Below are positions 1 through 8,817 of a DNA stretch of 64,000 nt, piece after piece (the stretch's first letter is position 1; each line of letters begins with the position of its first letter). The position numbers and the translations under genes were made by a program. The stretch is from Evansella vedderi (GTDB lineage Bacteria; Bacillota; Bacilli; Bacillales; Salisediminibacteriaceae), in contig NZ_JAUSUG010000013.1 of the NCBI RefSeq assembly GCF_030813435.1, forward strand, positions 62,001 through 126,000, read 5' to 3'. The notes under the pieces are model-generated. The model ran no database searches. It was given only the letters and a program-made list of their open reading frames with translations, and was not told the DNA's origin.

Positions 1-482
1 CATTAAAGGGGATCACCAGCTTCACAGAAGAAATGCTATCGAGAAATATGACCCCGACTTCGTCTGTGATTAGCTTTAAAGAGGTGGAAGCAAAAGGAGA
101 TATAATTGAGAAATTAAAGTTGGACGAGGGCTCCATCGTATTTGAAATTTACCGTGTCCGTTTAGCTGATAGTAGTCCCATTGCTGTTGAATTGACGTAT
201 ACACCGAAAAGTATTGTAGGAAACTTGTCGGAAAAGGAATTTAACCACTCCTTTTATGACTATATTGAAAATACGCTTAACCTTAAAATTTTCCATGTTG
301 ACTAAGAAATTGAATCCGTTTTGGCAAATGAAATGGAAATTGAGTAATTAAAGCTAGAAAAGGGAGAACCAGTTCTATTAGTACATCGACTCACTATGCA
401 AAAGGGAGGTACCCCTTTTTAGTACTGTAGTACTACATATCGAGCGGACAAATATAAATACAAAATAAAGCTGGAAAGGTGA
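1..482 (+). pseudogene. GntR-family regulator, UTRA-domain remnant (5' end outside window)
   Basis: One reading frame (codons starting at multiples of 3) encodes a recognisable UTRA ligand-binding domain from the first bases to a TGA at 480-482. It starts with KGITSFTEEM and includes IAVELTYTPKS, GEPVLLVHRLT and a C-terminal YRADKYKYKIK. The frame is broken by three stops, TAA at 303, TAA at 345 and TAG at 420, while the similarity to UTRA regulators continues across all of them without a frame change. That pattern fits a decaying gene better than sequencing indels. Family knowledge: GntR/UTRA proteins such as NagR sense GlcNAc-6-phosphate or similar sugars. A former amino-sugar regulator next to a sialic acid island is plausible but inferred. 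The DNA-binding half lies outside the window. Confidence 0.8.
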
Positions 483-524
483 TTAAATACTGACATTTTG
501 TTTCGGTCTTTATCATTTGGAAGA

Positions 525-558
525 AAACTAGTATTCAATTATGGGTGCTAGTTTTTTT
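525..558 (+). terminator. Probable Rho-independent terminator after the GntR remnant
   Basis: A 12-bp stem with several G-T pairs (arms 525-536 and 543-554, outer part AAACTAG/CTAGTTT) is followed by a run of T. It isolates the sialidase promoter from the upstream remnant. Confidence 0.6.
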
Positions 559-608
559 ACGTAATTAAACTGTACTTAATATAACGAATGGAACAGTTTG
601 AATTAATG

Positions 609-658
609 TTGTCAAAATTGAAAATAAATTTGACAATAACTTTTCTAAATGTTACTAT
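609..658 (+). promoter_or_regulatory. Sialidase promoter with putative NanR (RpiR-type) box
   Basis: TTGACA at 630-635 and TACTAT at 653-658 are 17 bp apart, a good vegetative promoter. The -35 lies in an inverted repeat, TTGTCAAA (609-616) and TTTGACAA (629-636). The 24 bp at 613-636 match 20 of 24 positions of the segment overlapping the nanA -35 at 4251-4274 (shared ends CAAAATTGAAA and TTGACAA). A shared operator for the RpiR-type regulator encoded at 3288-4136 is the simplest reading, but binding is inferred. Confidence 0.6.
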
Positions 659-692
659 TTTTTTGAAAACTTAAGTCAGGAGAACAAAGGAG

Positions 693-734
693 GGAAGACG
701 CTTTCGGTTCATGTTAATATTGTAGGCGCTTACT
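693..734 (+). promoter_or_regulatory. Two candidate cre (CcpA) sites upstream of the sialidase
   Basis: TGTAGGCGCTTACT at 721-734 matches the cre consensus TGWAARCGYTWNCW at 13 of 14 positions. GGAAGACGCTTTCG at 693-706 is a weaker match at 11 of 14. Both lie between the promoter and the start codon, where CcpA binding would block transcription. This suggests catabolite repression of sialidase. Confidence 0.55.
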
Positions 735-770
735 TGTTTTGAGAGAATACGAGAAAGGTGGAGAGGTACG

Positions 771-3182
771 ATGAAAAAAGCGGTGGTAACGAGTTTCATT
801 TTAGTAGCTTTTACACTAGTTTTTGTTCAACAAGTATTTTCACAGAATAGTCTAGAGAACCCCGAACCTTTATTACGAGTGGAAAATCAGCAAATTGGCG
901 GAGGATATTATACGAATTTAAATAACTATGTGGATAAATTGAAGGAATTAGATGAGGGGACCATCATTGTTAGGTTTCGCCACAATGGTTCCTCCTTCAT
1001 GTCCTTATTTTCATTAAGCAATTCTAATTTTGCTGATGGACATTTTCATTTTTACGTTTCACCAGGAGCTATAGGAAGTGAGAATCGTTTTGAGAAGCCA
1101 GGTGAACCGAAGCATAATACTCACATTAATACGACCTCCGTATCTGTACCGGCGAACGAAGTACATACGGTCGCTATGGTGGTGGATAAGGAAGAAGGCT
1201 ATAAATATTACTTTAATGGTGAGCTGGTATTGGAAAATACGCAAGCGCCACGGCGGTTCTTAAGTAATATTTACGATCCGAACAGCGCTCAATTAGGTCG
1301 GACGGAAAGGGCGGGGAATGCTAACCGCTATCCATTTAAAGGGGATATTGATTTTGCCGAGGTATACAGTGAACCCCTTAGTGATGAAATCCTTAAGCAG
1401 ATTACAGGAGAAACGAAACAAAAACCTTTAACCAATCCGATGCCAGATAACGTATTTGTAACAGATCCGTATAACGTCTTTTATCCAGGTTTCATGGATT
1501 CAAATAATTATAGAATTCCAGCATTGTATTATACAATGCAAGGAACGCTTCTAGCGGGAATTGACAGACGAGTGGAGCATGGTGGTGACTCCCCTAATAA
1601 TATTGACGCTGTGGTAAGGCGGAGTTTTGATGAAGGGGACACATGGGAGGAAGATGGTATTGTCATTAATGATTACCCAGACCAAGCCTCAAACATAGAC
1701 CTATCTTTCGTGCAGGATGAAACGAATGAAAGAATCTTTGCTCTAGTGGACGGGTTCCCACATGGTGGCGGACTGATGGGCGGATTTGGTAATAATGCAT
1801 ATAAAGGTACGGGATTCACAGAAATAGATGGCGAACGATACATGTATCTTCTTGATGAGGATGAAGTAGAGTATACGATTCGTGAAGAAGGAAAGGTTTA
1901 CGACAATAACGGTGAACTGACAAGCTACACGGTCGATCAACGAAGAAACCTTTACTTAAATGGGGTGAAAATTGATAACATCTTTAGTGCAACGTCACCG
2001 TTAAAGCCGTTAAAGACTTCTTATTTGGAGCTCTATTATAGCGACGATGAGGGGGAAACCTGGACTGGACCAATTGATTTAAATCCACAAACGAAAGAAG
2101 AATGGATGATTTTCTTAGGTGTTGGACCAGGTAACGGGATTCAATTAACTGAAGGAGAAAATAAAGGTAGACTTGTATTCCCAGTGTACTTCTTAAATGA
2201 GTACAATAGACAGGCAAGTGCGGTCATTTATAGTGATGATAACGGGGTCACTTGGCACCGTGGACAGTCTCCAAATGAAGGCAGAGTGACAACAGATGGA
2301 AGAACGATTAATGAAAGGTACTTTACGGATCATTCCTTACAAATTACTGAATCCCAAGTAGTAGAAATGCCAAATGGTCAATTGAAGCTTTTTATGAGAA
2401 ACTATTCTGGGTTTGCGCAAATTGCTACTAGTTTTGATGGGGGAGAAACGTGGTATCATGAGGTAGTGACAGAACAGGCATTAGTTGCTCCGTATAGCCA
2501 AATGTCGGCGATTCGTTACAACGGACAGGTTGATGGGGAGGAAGCAGTCATCTTCTCCAGTGCCAATCATCCAACAAACCGTATTAACGGTGCCGTTCGT
2601 GTTGGTTTAATTACGGAGGATGGTACCCATGAAAATGGAGAAACTCGCTATGTATTTGACTGGAAGTACGAGCAGCTTGTGAAGGAAGGGCACTATGGCT
2701 ATTCGAGTTTAACTAATTTATCCGACGGAAACATTGGCTTATTCTATGAAGGTACTGCCAATACGGTGATGGATTTTATTAAATTCAATGTGGACTTTCT
2801 GAAATGGGAACGAACACTTCCTCCTCCTGAGCCTGCATTAGTGTCTGCGGAAATATTGTCAGAGAGGAATCAAAATGTTTATCGCCCTGGTGATACAATT
2901 AGGATTCAAGTAGAATTTGATAATTTTGTAATGCTTATTGGTGAACGTCGTTTGCACGGTGAGGCAGGTGGCGCAACTATAGAATTTGATTTGGTAGAGA
3001 ACATCGATAATCGGAAGTTTATTTTCGAAGGCACGTTGCCGAATTTACTGCCGAGAAATTATGAGCTGCAAGTATGGTTGGATGAAGGCTTAAATATTTA
3101 TAATGTCTACGGTCAAATCTTTTCTGAAGATGAAATGTCAGAGGAAATAATGAACAGTAGATTACGAGTCGCTAGAAATTAG
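771..3182 (+). CDS. nanH: Secreted exo-alpha-sialidase (GH33) with N-terminal LamG-like domain
   Basis: The enzyme should release terminal sialic acid from glycoconjugates outside the cell. Residues 1-25 form a signal peptide. Residues about 30-215 look like a concanavalin A/LamG-like sialidase N-terminal domain. The catalytic propeller follows, with the YRIP arginine motif near residue 247 and four Asp boxes: SFDEGDTW near 285, YSDDEGETW near 423, YSDDNGVTW near 487 and SFDGGETW near 554. A beta-rich C-terminal domain of about 110 residues starts near 690. No LPXTG or membrane anchor is visible, so it is probably released. The start is preceded by a GGTGGAGAGG ribosome binding site. It forms its own unit, upstream of and convergent with the regulator gene, and its product would feed the nan genes downstream. 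I cannot tell a hydrolytic from an intramolecular trans-sialidase by reading alone. Confidence 0.9.
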   Translation: MKKAVVTSFILVAFTLVFVQQVFSQNSLENPEPLLRVENQQIGGGYYTNLNNYVDKLKELDEGTIIVRFRHNGSSFMSLFSLSNSNFADGHFHFYVSPGAIGSENRFEKPGEPKHNTHINTTSVSVPANEVHTVAMVVDKEEGYKYYFNGELVLENTQAPRRFLSNIYDPNSAQLGRTERAGNANRYPFKGDIDFAEVYSEPLSDEILKQITGETKQKPLTNPMPDNVFVTDPYNVFYPGFMDSNNYRIPALYYTMQGTLLAGIDRRVEHGGDSPNNIDAVVRRSFDEGDTWEEDGIVINDYPDQASNIDLSFVQDETNERIFALVDGFPHGGGLMGGFGNNAYKGTGFTEIDGERYMYLLDEDEVEYTIREEGKVYDNNGELTSYTVDQRRNLYLNGVKIDNIFSATSPLKPLKTSYLELYYSDDEGETWTGPIDLNPQTKEEWMIFLGVGPGNGIQLTEGENKGRLVFPVYFLNEYNRQASAVIYSDDNGVTWHRGQSPNEGRVTTDGRTINERYFTDHSLQITESQVVEMPNGQLKLFMRNYSGFAQIATSFDGGETWYHEVVTEQALVAPYSQMSAIRYNGQVDGEEAVIFSSANHPTNRINGAVRVGLITEDGTHENGETRYVFDWKYEQLVKEGHYGYSSLTNLSDGNIGLFYEGTANTVMDFIKFNVDFLKWERTLPPPEPALVSAEILSERNQNVYRPGDTIRIQVEFDNFVMLIGERRLHGEAGGATIEFDLVENIDNRKFIFEGTLPNLLPRNYELQVWLDEGLNIYNVYGQIFSEDEMSEEIMNSRLRVARN

Positions 3183-3194
3183 GGAGTAAGGAAG

Positions 3195-3224
3195 ACCATC
3201 ATCCAAGGGTGATGGTTTTCCTTA
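3195..3224. terminator. Terminator between convergent sialidase and rpiR-type gene
   Basis: The arms ACCATCATCC (3195-3204) and GGGTGATGGT (3207-3216) pair over ten positions with one G-T, followed by TTTTC. It lies between two convergent genes. Confidence 0.65.
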
Positions 3225-3287
3225 ATTTATGAAGGGGGCATTGCTCGAATTTACAGACTGGCAACCATTGGGCACCTTATGCTTTTC

Positions 3288-4136
3288 TTAATAAAACTTA
3301 GTAGAAATCTCTTCTGCGACTCTTTCTTTATTTTTCTTCGCTTGATCATAAAGCTTGATGGATATGCCAGTACATATAAGGTCGAAAACAAACAATTGGG
3401 AAACCTTCGAGATAAGAGAGCCACTATCTAACGGGTTTTCCTTTGCGGATGTTAACAGTAAGTGGTCCGCGAATTTCGTTAGCGGTGACTTAATATAGTT
3501 CGTAATCGCTACAACCTTGGCGTTATTTTTTTTTGCTACCTTTACGGCGTCGACAATATCCTTTGTTGATCCAGTTAAACTTATGGCAATGATTAACGTT
3601 TTGCTCGATACGGAGATGGAACGAGTAACTTGCATATGGGAATCTGTAATTACTTCAATATGCTTTCCAATCCGCATTAAGCGATTTTGCATATCCAACC
3701 CAGCGATTCCGGAAGAAGAAACTCCATAAACGATAACATTGTCCGTTTCGATAATATGGTCAATCACCTTTTGCAGTTCTTCATGATCCACAATTTCATA
3801 GGTGTTATGTATCGTTTCAACCATACTGTTTTTTACCCTGTCAATAAATGTTTCATCGCTTTCGGAATGATTAATGGATGCTAACTCTTGTGCGAGAGCG
3901 AATTTAAAATCCTGATACCCTTTAAAGCCCAACTTTCTGCAAAACCGTAAAACAGTAGATTCACCAATATCACATGCTAAGGAGATCTCTGTTAAGGATT
4001 GATAGATCACTTCTTTTAAATTTTTAAGTACAAAATCATAAACCTTCAGTTCTGATTTAGTTAGACTAGTTTTATTTTGTTCCATTAATAACGTTAATTT
4101 TGGTAAGCTTCCTCCTGATGATTCTTCATATTTCAT
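3288..4136 (-). CDS. RpiR-family transcriptional regulator (NanR-like)
   Basis: The protein has an N-terminal HTH_6 domain (LTEISLACDIGESTVLRFCRKLGFKGYQDFK, cited here by its core ESTVLRFCRKLG) and a C-terminal SIS sugar-phosphate-binding domain with VYGVSSSGIAG and ISLTGSTKD. I place the start at the ATG at 4136. The GTG at 4145 overlaps the AGGAGGTG ribosome binding site, whereas the ATG is correctly spaced from it. The gene is divergent from nanA, convergent with the sialidase gene, and lies inside the sialic acid island. It is therefore the likely local regulator, with ManNAc-6-P or a related sugar phosphate as effector. The function is inferred from family and context. Confidence 0.85.
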   Translation of the reverse strand: MKYEESSGGSLPKLTLLMEQNKTSLTKSELKVYDFVLKNLKEVIYQSLTEISLACDIGESTVLRFCRKLGFKGYQDFKFALAQELASINHSESDETFIDRVKNSMVETIHNTYEIVDHEELQKVIDHIIETDNVIVYGVSSSGIAGLDMQNRLMRIGKHIEVITDSHMQVTRSISVSSKTLIIAISLTGSTKDIVDAVKVAKKNNAKVVAITNYIKSPLTKFADHLLLTSAKENPLDSGSLISKVSQLFVFDLICTGISIKLYDQAKKNKERVAEEISTKFY

Positions 4137-4179
4137 GGCTTTCACCTCCTTTTTTTCCCTTCTTTAATAATATGTTACA

Positions 4180-4252
4180 GTAACTTCACTTGTTTATGAA
4201 GTAACAAAACACGCTTTAAATAAATTATAACTAATTTTGGAGTGAAACTTCA
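4180..4252. promoter_or_regulatory. Inverted repeats in the rpiR-nanA divergent region
   Basis: GTAACTTCA (4180-4188) and TGAAGTAAC (4197-4205) form an inverted repeat with one mismatch, and TGAAACTTCA at 4243-4252 is a perfect palindrome of the same TGAA/TTCA type. They are candidate operators for the divergently encoded RpiR-type regulator, possibly for autoregulation. Confidence 0.4.
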
Positions 4253-4297
4253 AAATTGAAATTATTATTGACAACTATCATTCTATTTTGTTATTAT
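4251..4297 (+). promoter_or_regulatory. nan operon promoter with the box shared with the sialidase
   Basis: TTGACA at 4268-4273 is followed after 18 bp by TATTAT at 4292-4297. The segment 4251-4274 matches the sialidase promoter box (613-636) at 20 of 24 positions. The element would co-regulate uptake and catabolism with sialidase release. Confidence 0.6.
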
Positions 4298-4312
4298 TTA
4301 AAATATAATAAA

Positions 4313-4326
4313 TGTAAACGCTTTAT
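4313..4326 (+). promoter_or_regulatory. Candidate cre site of the nan operon
   Basis: TGTAAACGCTTTAT matches the cre consensus at 13 of 14 positions. It sits just after the promoter and before the ribosome binding site of nanA, a position typical for CcpA repression. Confidence 0.6.
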
Positions 4327-4341
4327 CAAAGGGAGGTTATT

Positions 4342-5217
4342 ATGAAAAAAGTAATTACAGCACTCCTTACTCCTTTTTTCCAGGACGGAACGGTTCATGA
4401 AGAAGGGCTTAGGGAAATTGTCCGCTATAACATTGATGAAATGAAGGTTGATGGTCTTTATGTAGGTGGTTCCACTGGTGAAAGCTTCTTACTTGATGAA
4501 GGAACAAAATCGAATATATTTCGAATCGTAAAAGAAGAAGCGGGTAACGATGTTATGCTTATTGCCCAAATTGGATCGTTAAATATTGATGAAGCCGTAA
4601 GGTTAGGGAGGAAATGTAAAGAATTAGGTTATGATACCTTATCTGCCATTACCCCTTATTACTATAAATTTAGTTTTGAAGAAATTAAAAGCTATTATGA
4701 GCGCTTAACGAAGGAAACAGAGATGCCTATGTTACTTTATTCTATCCCAGCATTTACAGGCTCTCAAATTTCTATCAATAATTATGAGAAATTGTTGGCT
4801 ATCCCTCATGTTATAGGTGTGAAGTACTCTGACACGGATGTGGTGAAATTAGGACAATTAAAAGAGCTTCATCCAGATAAAGTGTTTTACAGTGGGTGTG
4901 ATGATATGCTATTCGAATTTGCGGTTTCAGGTGCAGATGGAGCCATTGGCAGCACATACCATCTTATTGGTCAAGAAGCAAAACAAATTTATGGCGAAGT
5001 TGCTCGTGGAAATGTGGCTGAGGCTCAGAAACTTCAGCTGCAAATGAATAAAGTGATTGATAAGCTTGTAGAATTTGGAGTCTATCAAACTATTAAATAT
5101 GTTTTAAAAAAATTAAATATTAATTCCGGGTATATGAGATTTCCATTTCGTGAGCTGACAGAAGAAGAAAAGAAATCTGCTGATAGTATCCTGCCGTTAC
5201 TGCGGGCAAGTCAGTAA
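4342..5217 (+). CDS. nanA: N-acetylneuraminate lyase
   Basis: This cytoplasmic class I aldolase of the DHDPS/NAL family splits N-acetylneuraminate into ManNAc and pyruvate. Visible features are the carboxylate-binding GGSTGE motif near residue 39, the YSIPAFTG segment near 133 with the catalytic tyrosine, and the Schiff-base Lys161 in VIGVKYSD. Its 291 residues are the normal family length. It is the first gene of a six-gene operon (nanA, nanE, siaP, siaQ, siaM, nanK) and is preceded by an AGGGAGG ribosome binding site. Dihydrodipicolinate synthase is the main alternative, but the sialic acid neighbours decide for NanA. Confidence 0.92.
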   Translation: MKKVITALLTPFFQDGTVHEEGLREIVRYNIDEMKVDGLYVGGSTGESFLLDEGTKSNIFRIVKEEAGNDVMLIAQIGSLNIDEAVRLGRKCKELGYDTLSAITPYYYKFSFEEIKSYYERLTKETEMPMLLYSIPAFTGSQISINNYEKLLAIPHVIGVKYSDTDVVKLGQLKELHPDKVFYSGCDDMLFEFAVSGADGAIGSTYHLIGQEAKQIYGEVARGNVAEAQKLQLQMNKVIDKLVEFGVYQTIKYVLKKLNINSGYMRFPFRELTEEEKKSADSILPLLRASQ

Positions 5218-5249
5218 AAAATACAAGTCTATCAATGGAGTGGGGAAGG

Positions 5250-5933
5250 ATGTACAGTAAATTAATTATATCTTGTCAAGCATTGGAGAATGAACCTCTC
5301 TATAGCCCGTTCATTATGTCGAAAATGGCGTTAGCTGCTTATCAAGGTGGAGCCAGTGGTATTCGTGCGAATGGAATTGAGGATATTCGTGCCATAAAAA
5401 AGGAAGTGAATATCCCAATTATTGGCATTATCAAGAAGGATTATGAGGATAGTGAGATTTTCATTACGCCAACGATTGAAGAGGTGGAATTATTAAACGA
5501 AGAAGGCGTTGATGTGATTGCATTCGATGCAACCGCTCGTGACAGACCAGAAAACGTATCCTTAAAAAACTTTATTTCAGCTGTAAAACGACGTTTCCCC
5601 GAACAAAAGTTCATGGCAGACGTATCGACTCTGGAGGAAGCGGTTACAGCAGAAAAGCTAGGTGTCGATTGGGTTGGAACAACGCTTGTTGGTTATACGG
5701 ATTACTCTAAGGGTCTTGATCCACTAGAAGTTTTAAAAGAGATTTTAGACAATGTGTCGATCCCAGTAATTGCGGAAGGAAACATTAATACACCAGAAAA
5801 AGCGCGGAAGGCTCTTGAGCTTGGAGCACATGCAGTTGTGGTGGGTAGTGCAGTAACTCGTCCAAAATTTATCACTGAACAATTTTTGGATGAGATGAAT
5901 AAATGTAGTCAATTAAACCAAAGGGGGAATTAA
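5250..5933 (+). CDS. nanE: N-acylglucosamine-6-phosphate 2-epimerase
   Basis: NanE converts ManNAc-6-phosphate to GlcNAc-6-phosphate in the cytoplasm. The protein is a TIM barrel of 227 residues with GIRANG near the N-terminus, the GIIKKDY segment holding the conserved lysine, an [11 protein letters not shown] strand, and the C-terminal phosphate-binding [11 protein letters not shown] and [10 protein letters not shown]. An in-frame ATG lies 15 bp upstream at 5235 but has no ribosome binding site. The ATG at 5250 follows GGAG at a workable distance, so I chose it. The gene follows nanA by about 30 bp. Confidence 0.9.
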   Translation: MYSKLIISCQALENEPLYSPFIMSKMALAAYQGGASGIRANGIEDIRAIKKEVNIPIIGIIKKDYEDSEIFITPTIEEVELLNEEGVDVIAFDATARDRPENVSLKNFISAVKRRFPEQKFMADVSTLEEAVTAEKLGVDWVGTTLVGYTDYSKGLDPLEVLKEILDNVSIPVIAEGNINTPEKARKALELGAHAVVVGSAVTRPKFITEQFLDEMNKCSQLNQRGN

Positions 5934-5935
5934 CT

Positions 5936-7018
5936 ATGAAGAAAATGGTAGGATTGTTGGTTGCGCTATTACTTACGATCATGATGGCAGCTTGTGGAGA
6001 AACGGAAACGGATTCAGAAGCAGGTGGAAATGGAGGGACTGATGCAGGTACAGGGTCTGATGAAGGTTCCAGTACTGAAGAAGCGACAGAACCAGAAGAA
6101 GAGGAAGTGGTCCTTCAGTTTGGAATGGTTGCAGGGACACAGTCCAATGAGTACAAAGCTGCAAACTTTTTAGCGGAATATGTGGAAGAGCATAGCAACG
6201 GAAGCTTAAAAATTGATGTTTTTCCTGACTCGCAGCTAGGAGATGATCGTGCGATGATCGATCAGCTTCAGGAAGGAACCCTTGATTTAACATTTTCTGA
6301 AACAGGACGTTTCGGTATTTGGGTACCAAGAGCAGAACTATTAGGATTACCATATATTGTAGACGATATTGAACATTTAAAGCGTGTCGTTTATGATACA
6401 ACCTATGGACAAGAGTTACATGAAGAGTTATTAAACGATTTTAATTTAAGAATACTAGGCATTGCATACAACGGAACACGCCAAACAACTTCTAACCGTG
6501 AAATTAATTCATTGGAGGATATGAAAGGCTTAAAGCTTCGTGTCCCTCAAGCACAAACATTACTAGATTACGCTAGTTATTCGGGAGCATCCCCGACTCC
6601 AATGGCATTTACAGAAGTTTATTTAGCACTTCAAACAAACGCGGTAGATGGTCAAGAAAATCCATTATCGACAATCGAAGCAATGAAATTCTATGAAGTA
6701 CAAGATTACTTAGCTATGACTAACCATGTTGTTAACGATGCGAATTATGTTGTCAGTGAAAGTACGTGGAACAAATTATCAGAAAATCAACGAAATATTT
6801 TACAAGCTGGAGTAGAAGCAGCCGCAGCTTATCACACGGAATTATTTGAAACAGAAGAATCGGATTTAATAAGCTATTTCGAGGAGCAAGGCGTAACAAT
6901 AACATACCCTGATTTAGATGAATTTAGAGCAGCAGTTTCTGAAGCGTATCCAAGCTATTTTGATGGAATTGGTGAGAATGCAGAAGAATATATGGCTGAA
7001 ATTGACGAAGTAAGATAA
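5936..7018 (+). CDS. siaP: TRAP transporter solute-binding lipoprotein (SiaP-like)
   Basis: This is a DctP-family binding protein of 360 residues. Residues 1-19 form a lipoprotein signal with the lipobox LMMAAC-type end and Cys20, so it is anchored outside the membrane. An acidic Gly/Ser/Glu linker covers about residues 21-57. The DctP fold shows FPDSQLGDD, LKLRVPQAQT (with the substrate-carboxylate arginine conserved in the family) and AVDGQENPLSTIE. It sits directly behind nanE and in front of the two TRAP membrane genes, which argues for sialic acid as ligand. The substrate is inferred from context. Confidence 0.88.
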   Translation: MKKMVGLLVALLLTIMMAACGETETDSEAGGNGGTDAGTGSDEGSSTEEATEPEEEEVVLQFGMVAGTQSNEYKAANFLAEYVEEHSNGSLKIDVFPDSQLGDDRAMIDQLQEGTLDLTFSETGRFGIWVPRAELLGLPYIVDDIEHLKRVVYDTTYGQELHEELLNDFNLRILGIAYNGTRQTTSNREINSLEDMKGLKLRVPQAQTLLDYASYSGASPTPMAFTEVYLALQTNAVDGQENPLSTIEAMKFYEVQDYLAMTNHVVNDANYVVSESTWNKLSENQRNILQAGVEAAAAYHTELFETEESDLISYFEEQGVTITYPDLDEFRAAVSEAYPSYFDGIGENAEEYMAEIDEVR

Positions 7019-7045
7019 CTACTGAAAACAGGTGGGGGAACGAAA

Positions 7046-7519
7046 ATGAAGAAATTTCTGAACAACTTTGAAGAAATTGTTGGTGGAAGCTTATTTATCG
7101 CGATGTTTATCGTCTTAGTTGCCCAAATATTTGCAAGGGAATTCTTTAGCTCCCCTTTAGTTTGGTCAGAGGAACTGGCTCAGCTTATCTTTATCTATGT
7201 AGGACTTTTAGGGGTTTCTGCCTGTATTAAGGATAATAGCCATGTGTCAATCGATTTCTTTGTTCTAAAGTTCCCGCCTGTCCTTCAGAAGATCATTAAT
7301 ATTTTCATTCAAGTATTGATTTTAGCCTGTGTAGCTTTGATTTTCTTTATTAGCATTCGGATTACAGGGAGACAGGTGCCAATTGACATTGTCTCCTTGA
7401 AAATCTCTTCTGTTTATAAGTACATTGCACTCCCTATTCTTTCCTCGCTGATTATTTATCGATTACTTGAGCGCAATTATTTAGCTTGGAAGCGGAGAGA
7501 AAGGGGGGTAGAACAATGA
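7046..7519 (+). CDS. siaQ: TRAP transporter small membrane subunit (DctQ type)
   Basis: The 157-residue protein has four predicted membrane helices and the DctQ signature around FFSSPLVWSEELAQLIFIYVG. It pairs with the large subunit to import the ligand of SiaP using an ion gradient. Its TGA stop overlaps the ATG of the next gene by four bases, indicating translational coupling. Confidence 0.88.
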   Translation: MKKFLNNFEEIVGGSLFIAMFIVLVAQIFAREFFSSPLVWSEELAQLIFIYVGLLGVSACIKDNSHVSIDFFVLKFPPVLQKIINIFIQVLILACVALIFFISIRITGRQVPIDIVSLKISSVYKYIALPILSSLIIYRLLERNYLAWKRRERGVEQ

Positions 7520-8790
7520 GTGTAACTTGGATCTTTATTATTTGGATATTACTTCTATTATTAAGTGTACCAGTCGGATTTTCTTTAATTGCCGTCGCAT
7601 TTCTTTATTTTATTATGGGTGATTGGGCATTAGTTTTCCCTTCTGGTCAAAGACTTATTTCTGGAATTGACAGTTTTGCCTTATTAGCAGTCCCGTTCTT
7701 TATTCTAACGGGAAGCCTGATGAATTCATCGGGTATTACGGATCGTATTTTCACCTTTGCTAAGACGTTAGTTGGGCATTTGACTGGTGGAATGGGGCAC
7801 GTGAATATAATGGCCAGTCTTATGTTTTCTGGAATGTCCGGCTCTGCGTTGGCGGATGCGGGAGGATTAGGTCAGCTGGAAATTCGTACAATGAGAAAGG
7901 CAGGCTACGACGATGATTATAACGGAGGGCTTACAGCTGCCTCTGCTATTATTGGACCATTAGTTCCGCCGAGTATTCCTATGATTATTTATGCGATTAT
8001 TTCTGGCTCGTCTATTGCGAAGATGTTTTTAGCTGGAATTATACCAGGTATTATTACAGCATTTTCTTTAATGACAGTTGCCTACTTCTTAGCGAAAAAA
8101 CGAGGTTACCCCCGTTTACCAAAAGCGACGGCAAAAGAGTGTGCTACAAGCTTTTGGAAAGCGTTTTGGGCCTTGTTAACGCCGTTTATTATAATCGGTG
8201 GTATTTTCTCAGGAAAATTTACCCCGACTGAAGCAGCTGTTATTACTACTTTATATGCCATGATATTAGGGTTTTTCGTATACAGGGAGTTAACCTTTAA
8301 GAAGTTGTTTGAAAATGTCGTGTATTCTTTTAAGTTAACTGGTGTTGTTGTTCTAATGATTATGGGGGTAGAATTTCTCGGTCAAATGATTGCTCGCGAA
8401 AGAATTCCTACTAAAGTAGCAGACTTCTTTATCGCTGTAACGGACAATCAAATTTTACTATTATTTATGATCGTTTTATTGTTAATCGTACTTGGTACTT
8501 TTATCGAATCGTTAGCTTTATTAGTTTTATTAGTTCCTATTTTAGTACCAGTTGTAGTCAATGCTGGAATTGATCCTATCTTTTTTGGAATCTTAACAAT
8601 TTTAACACTGATGATTGGAATTTTAACTCCTCCAATGGGGATGGCCTTGTTCGTTGTTGCTAGAACGGGGGATATACCAGTTGGAACCATCATTAAAGGG
8701 GTTATTCCATTCTTGATTCCATTATTCGCTACTTTAATTCTATTAATCTTGTTCCCGCAAATCGTCCTTTTCTTACCGAGTCTCTTTTAG
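7516..8790 (+). CDS. siaM: TRAP transporter large membrane subunit (DctM type)
   Basis: The 424-residue polytopic protein belongs to the DctM/ion-transporter superfamily. It shows SGMSGSALADAGGLGQ, AASAIIGPLVPPSIPMIIY and GILTPPMGMALFV, all typical of the family. The ATG at 7516 overlaps the siaQ stop and follows AGGGGGG, so a longer in-frame reading from 7486 is not needed. The SiaPQM module should import free sialic acid. TRAP importers for sialic acid are best known from Gram-negatives. Confidence 0.9.
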   Translation: MSVTWIFIIWILLLLLSVPVGFSLIAVAFLYFIMGDWALVFPSGQRLISGIDSFALLAVPFFILTGSLMNSSGITDRIFTFAKTLVGHLTGGMGHVNIMASLMFSGMSGSALADAGGLGQLEIRTMRKAGYDDDYNGGLTAASAIIGPLVPPSIPMIIYAIISGSSIAKMFLAGIIPGIITAFSLMTVAYFLAKKRGYPRLPKATAKECATSFWKAFWALLTPFIIIGGIFSGKFTPTEAAVITTLYAMILGFFVYRELTFKKLFENVVYSFKLTGVVVLMIMGVEFLGQMIARERIPTKVADFFIAVTDNQILLLFMIVLLLIVLGTFIESLALLVLLVPILVPVVVNAGIDPIFFGILTILTLMIGILTPPMGMALFVVARTGDIPVGTIIKGVIPFLIPLFATLILLILFPQIVLFLPSLF

Positions 8791-8817
8791 CTAGTAAGAT
8801 GTAAGGGAGGTGCGGAT

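Noticed and set aside
5979-6401. Minus-strand open frame of 140 codons opposite siaP
   Set aside because: It is antisense to a clear binding-protein gene, has low-complexity composition, and has no start signals.
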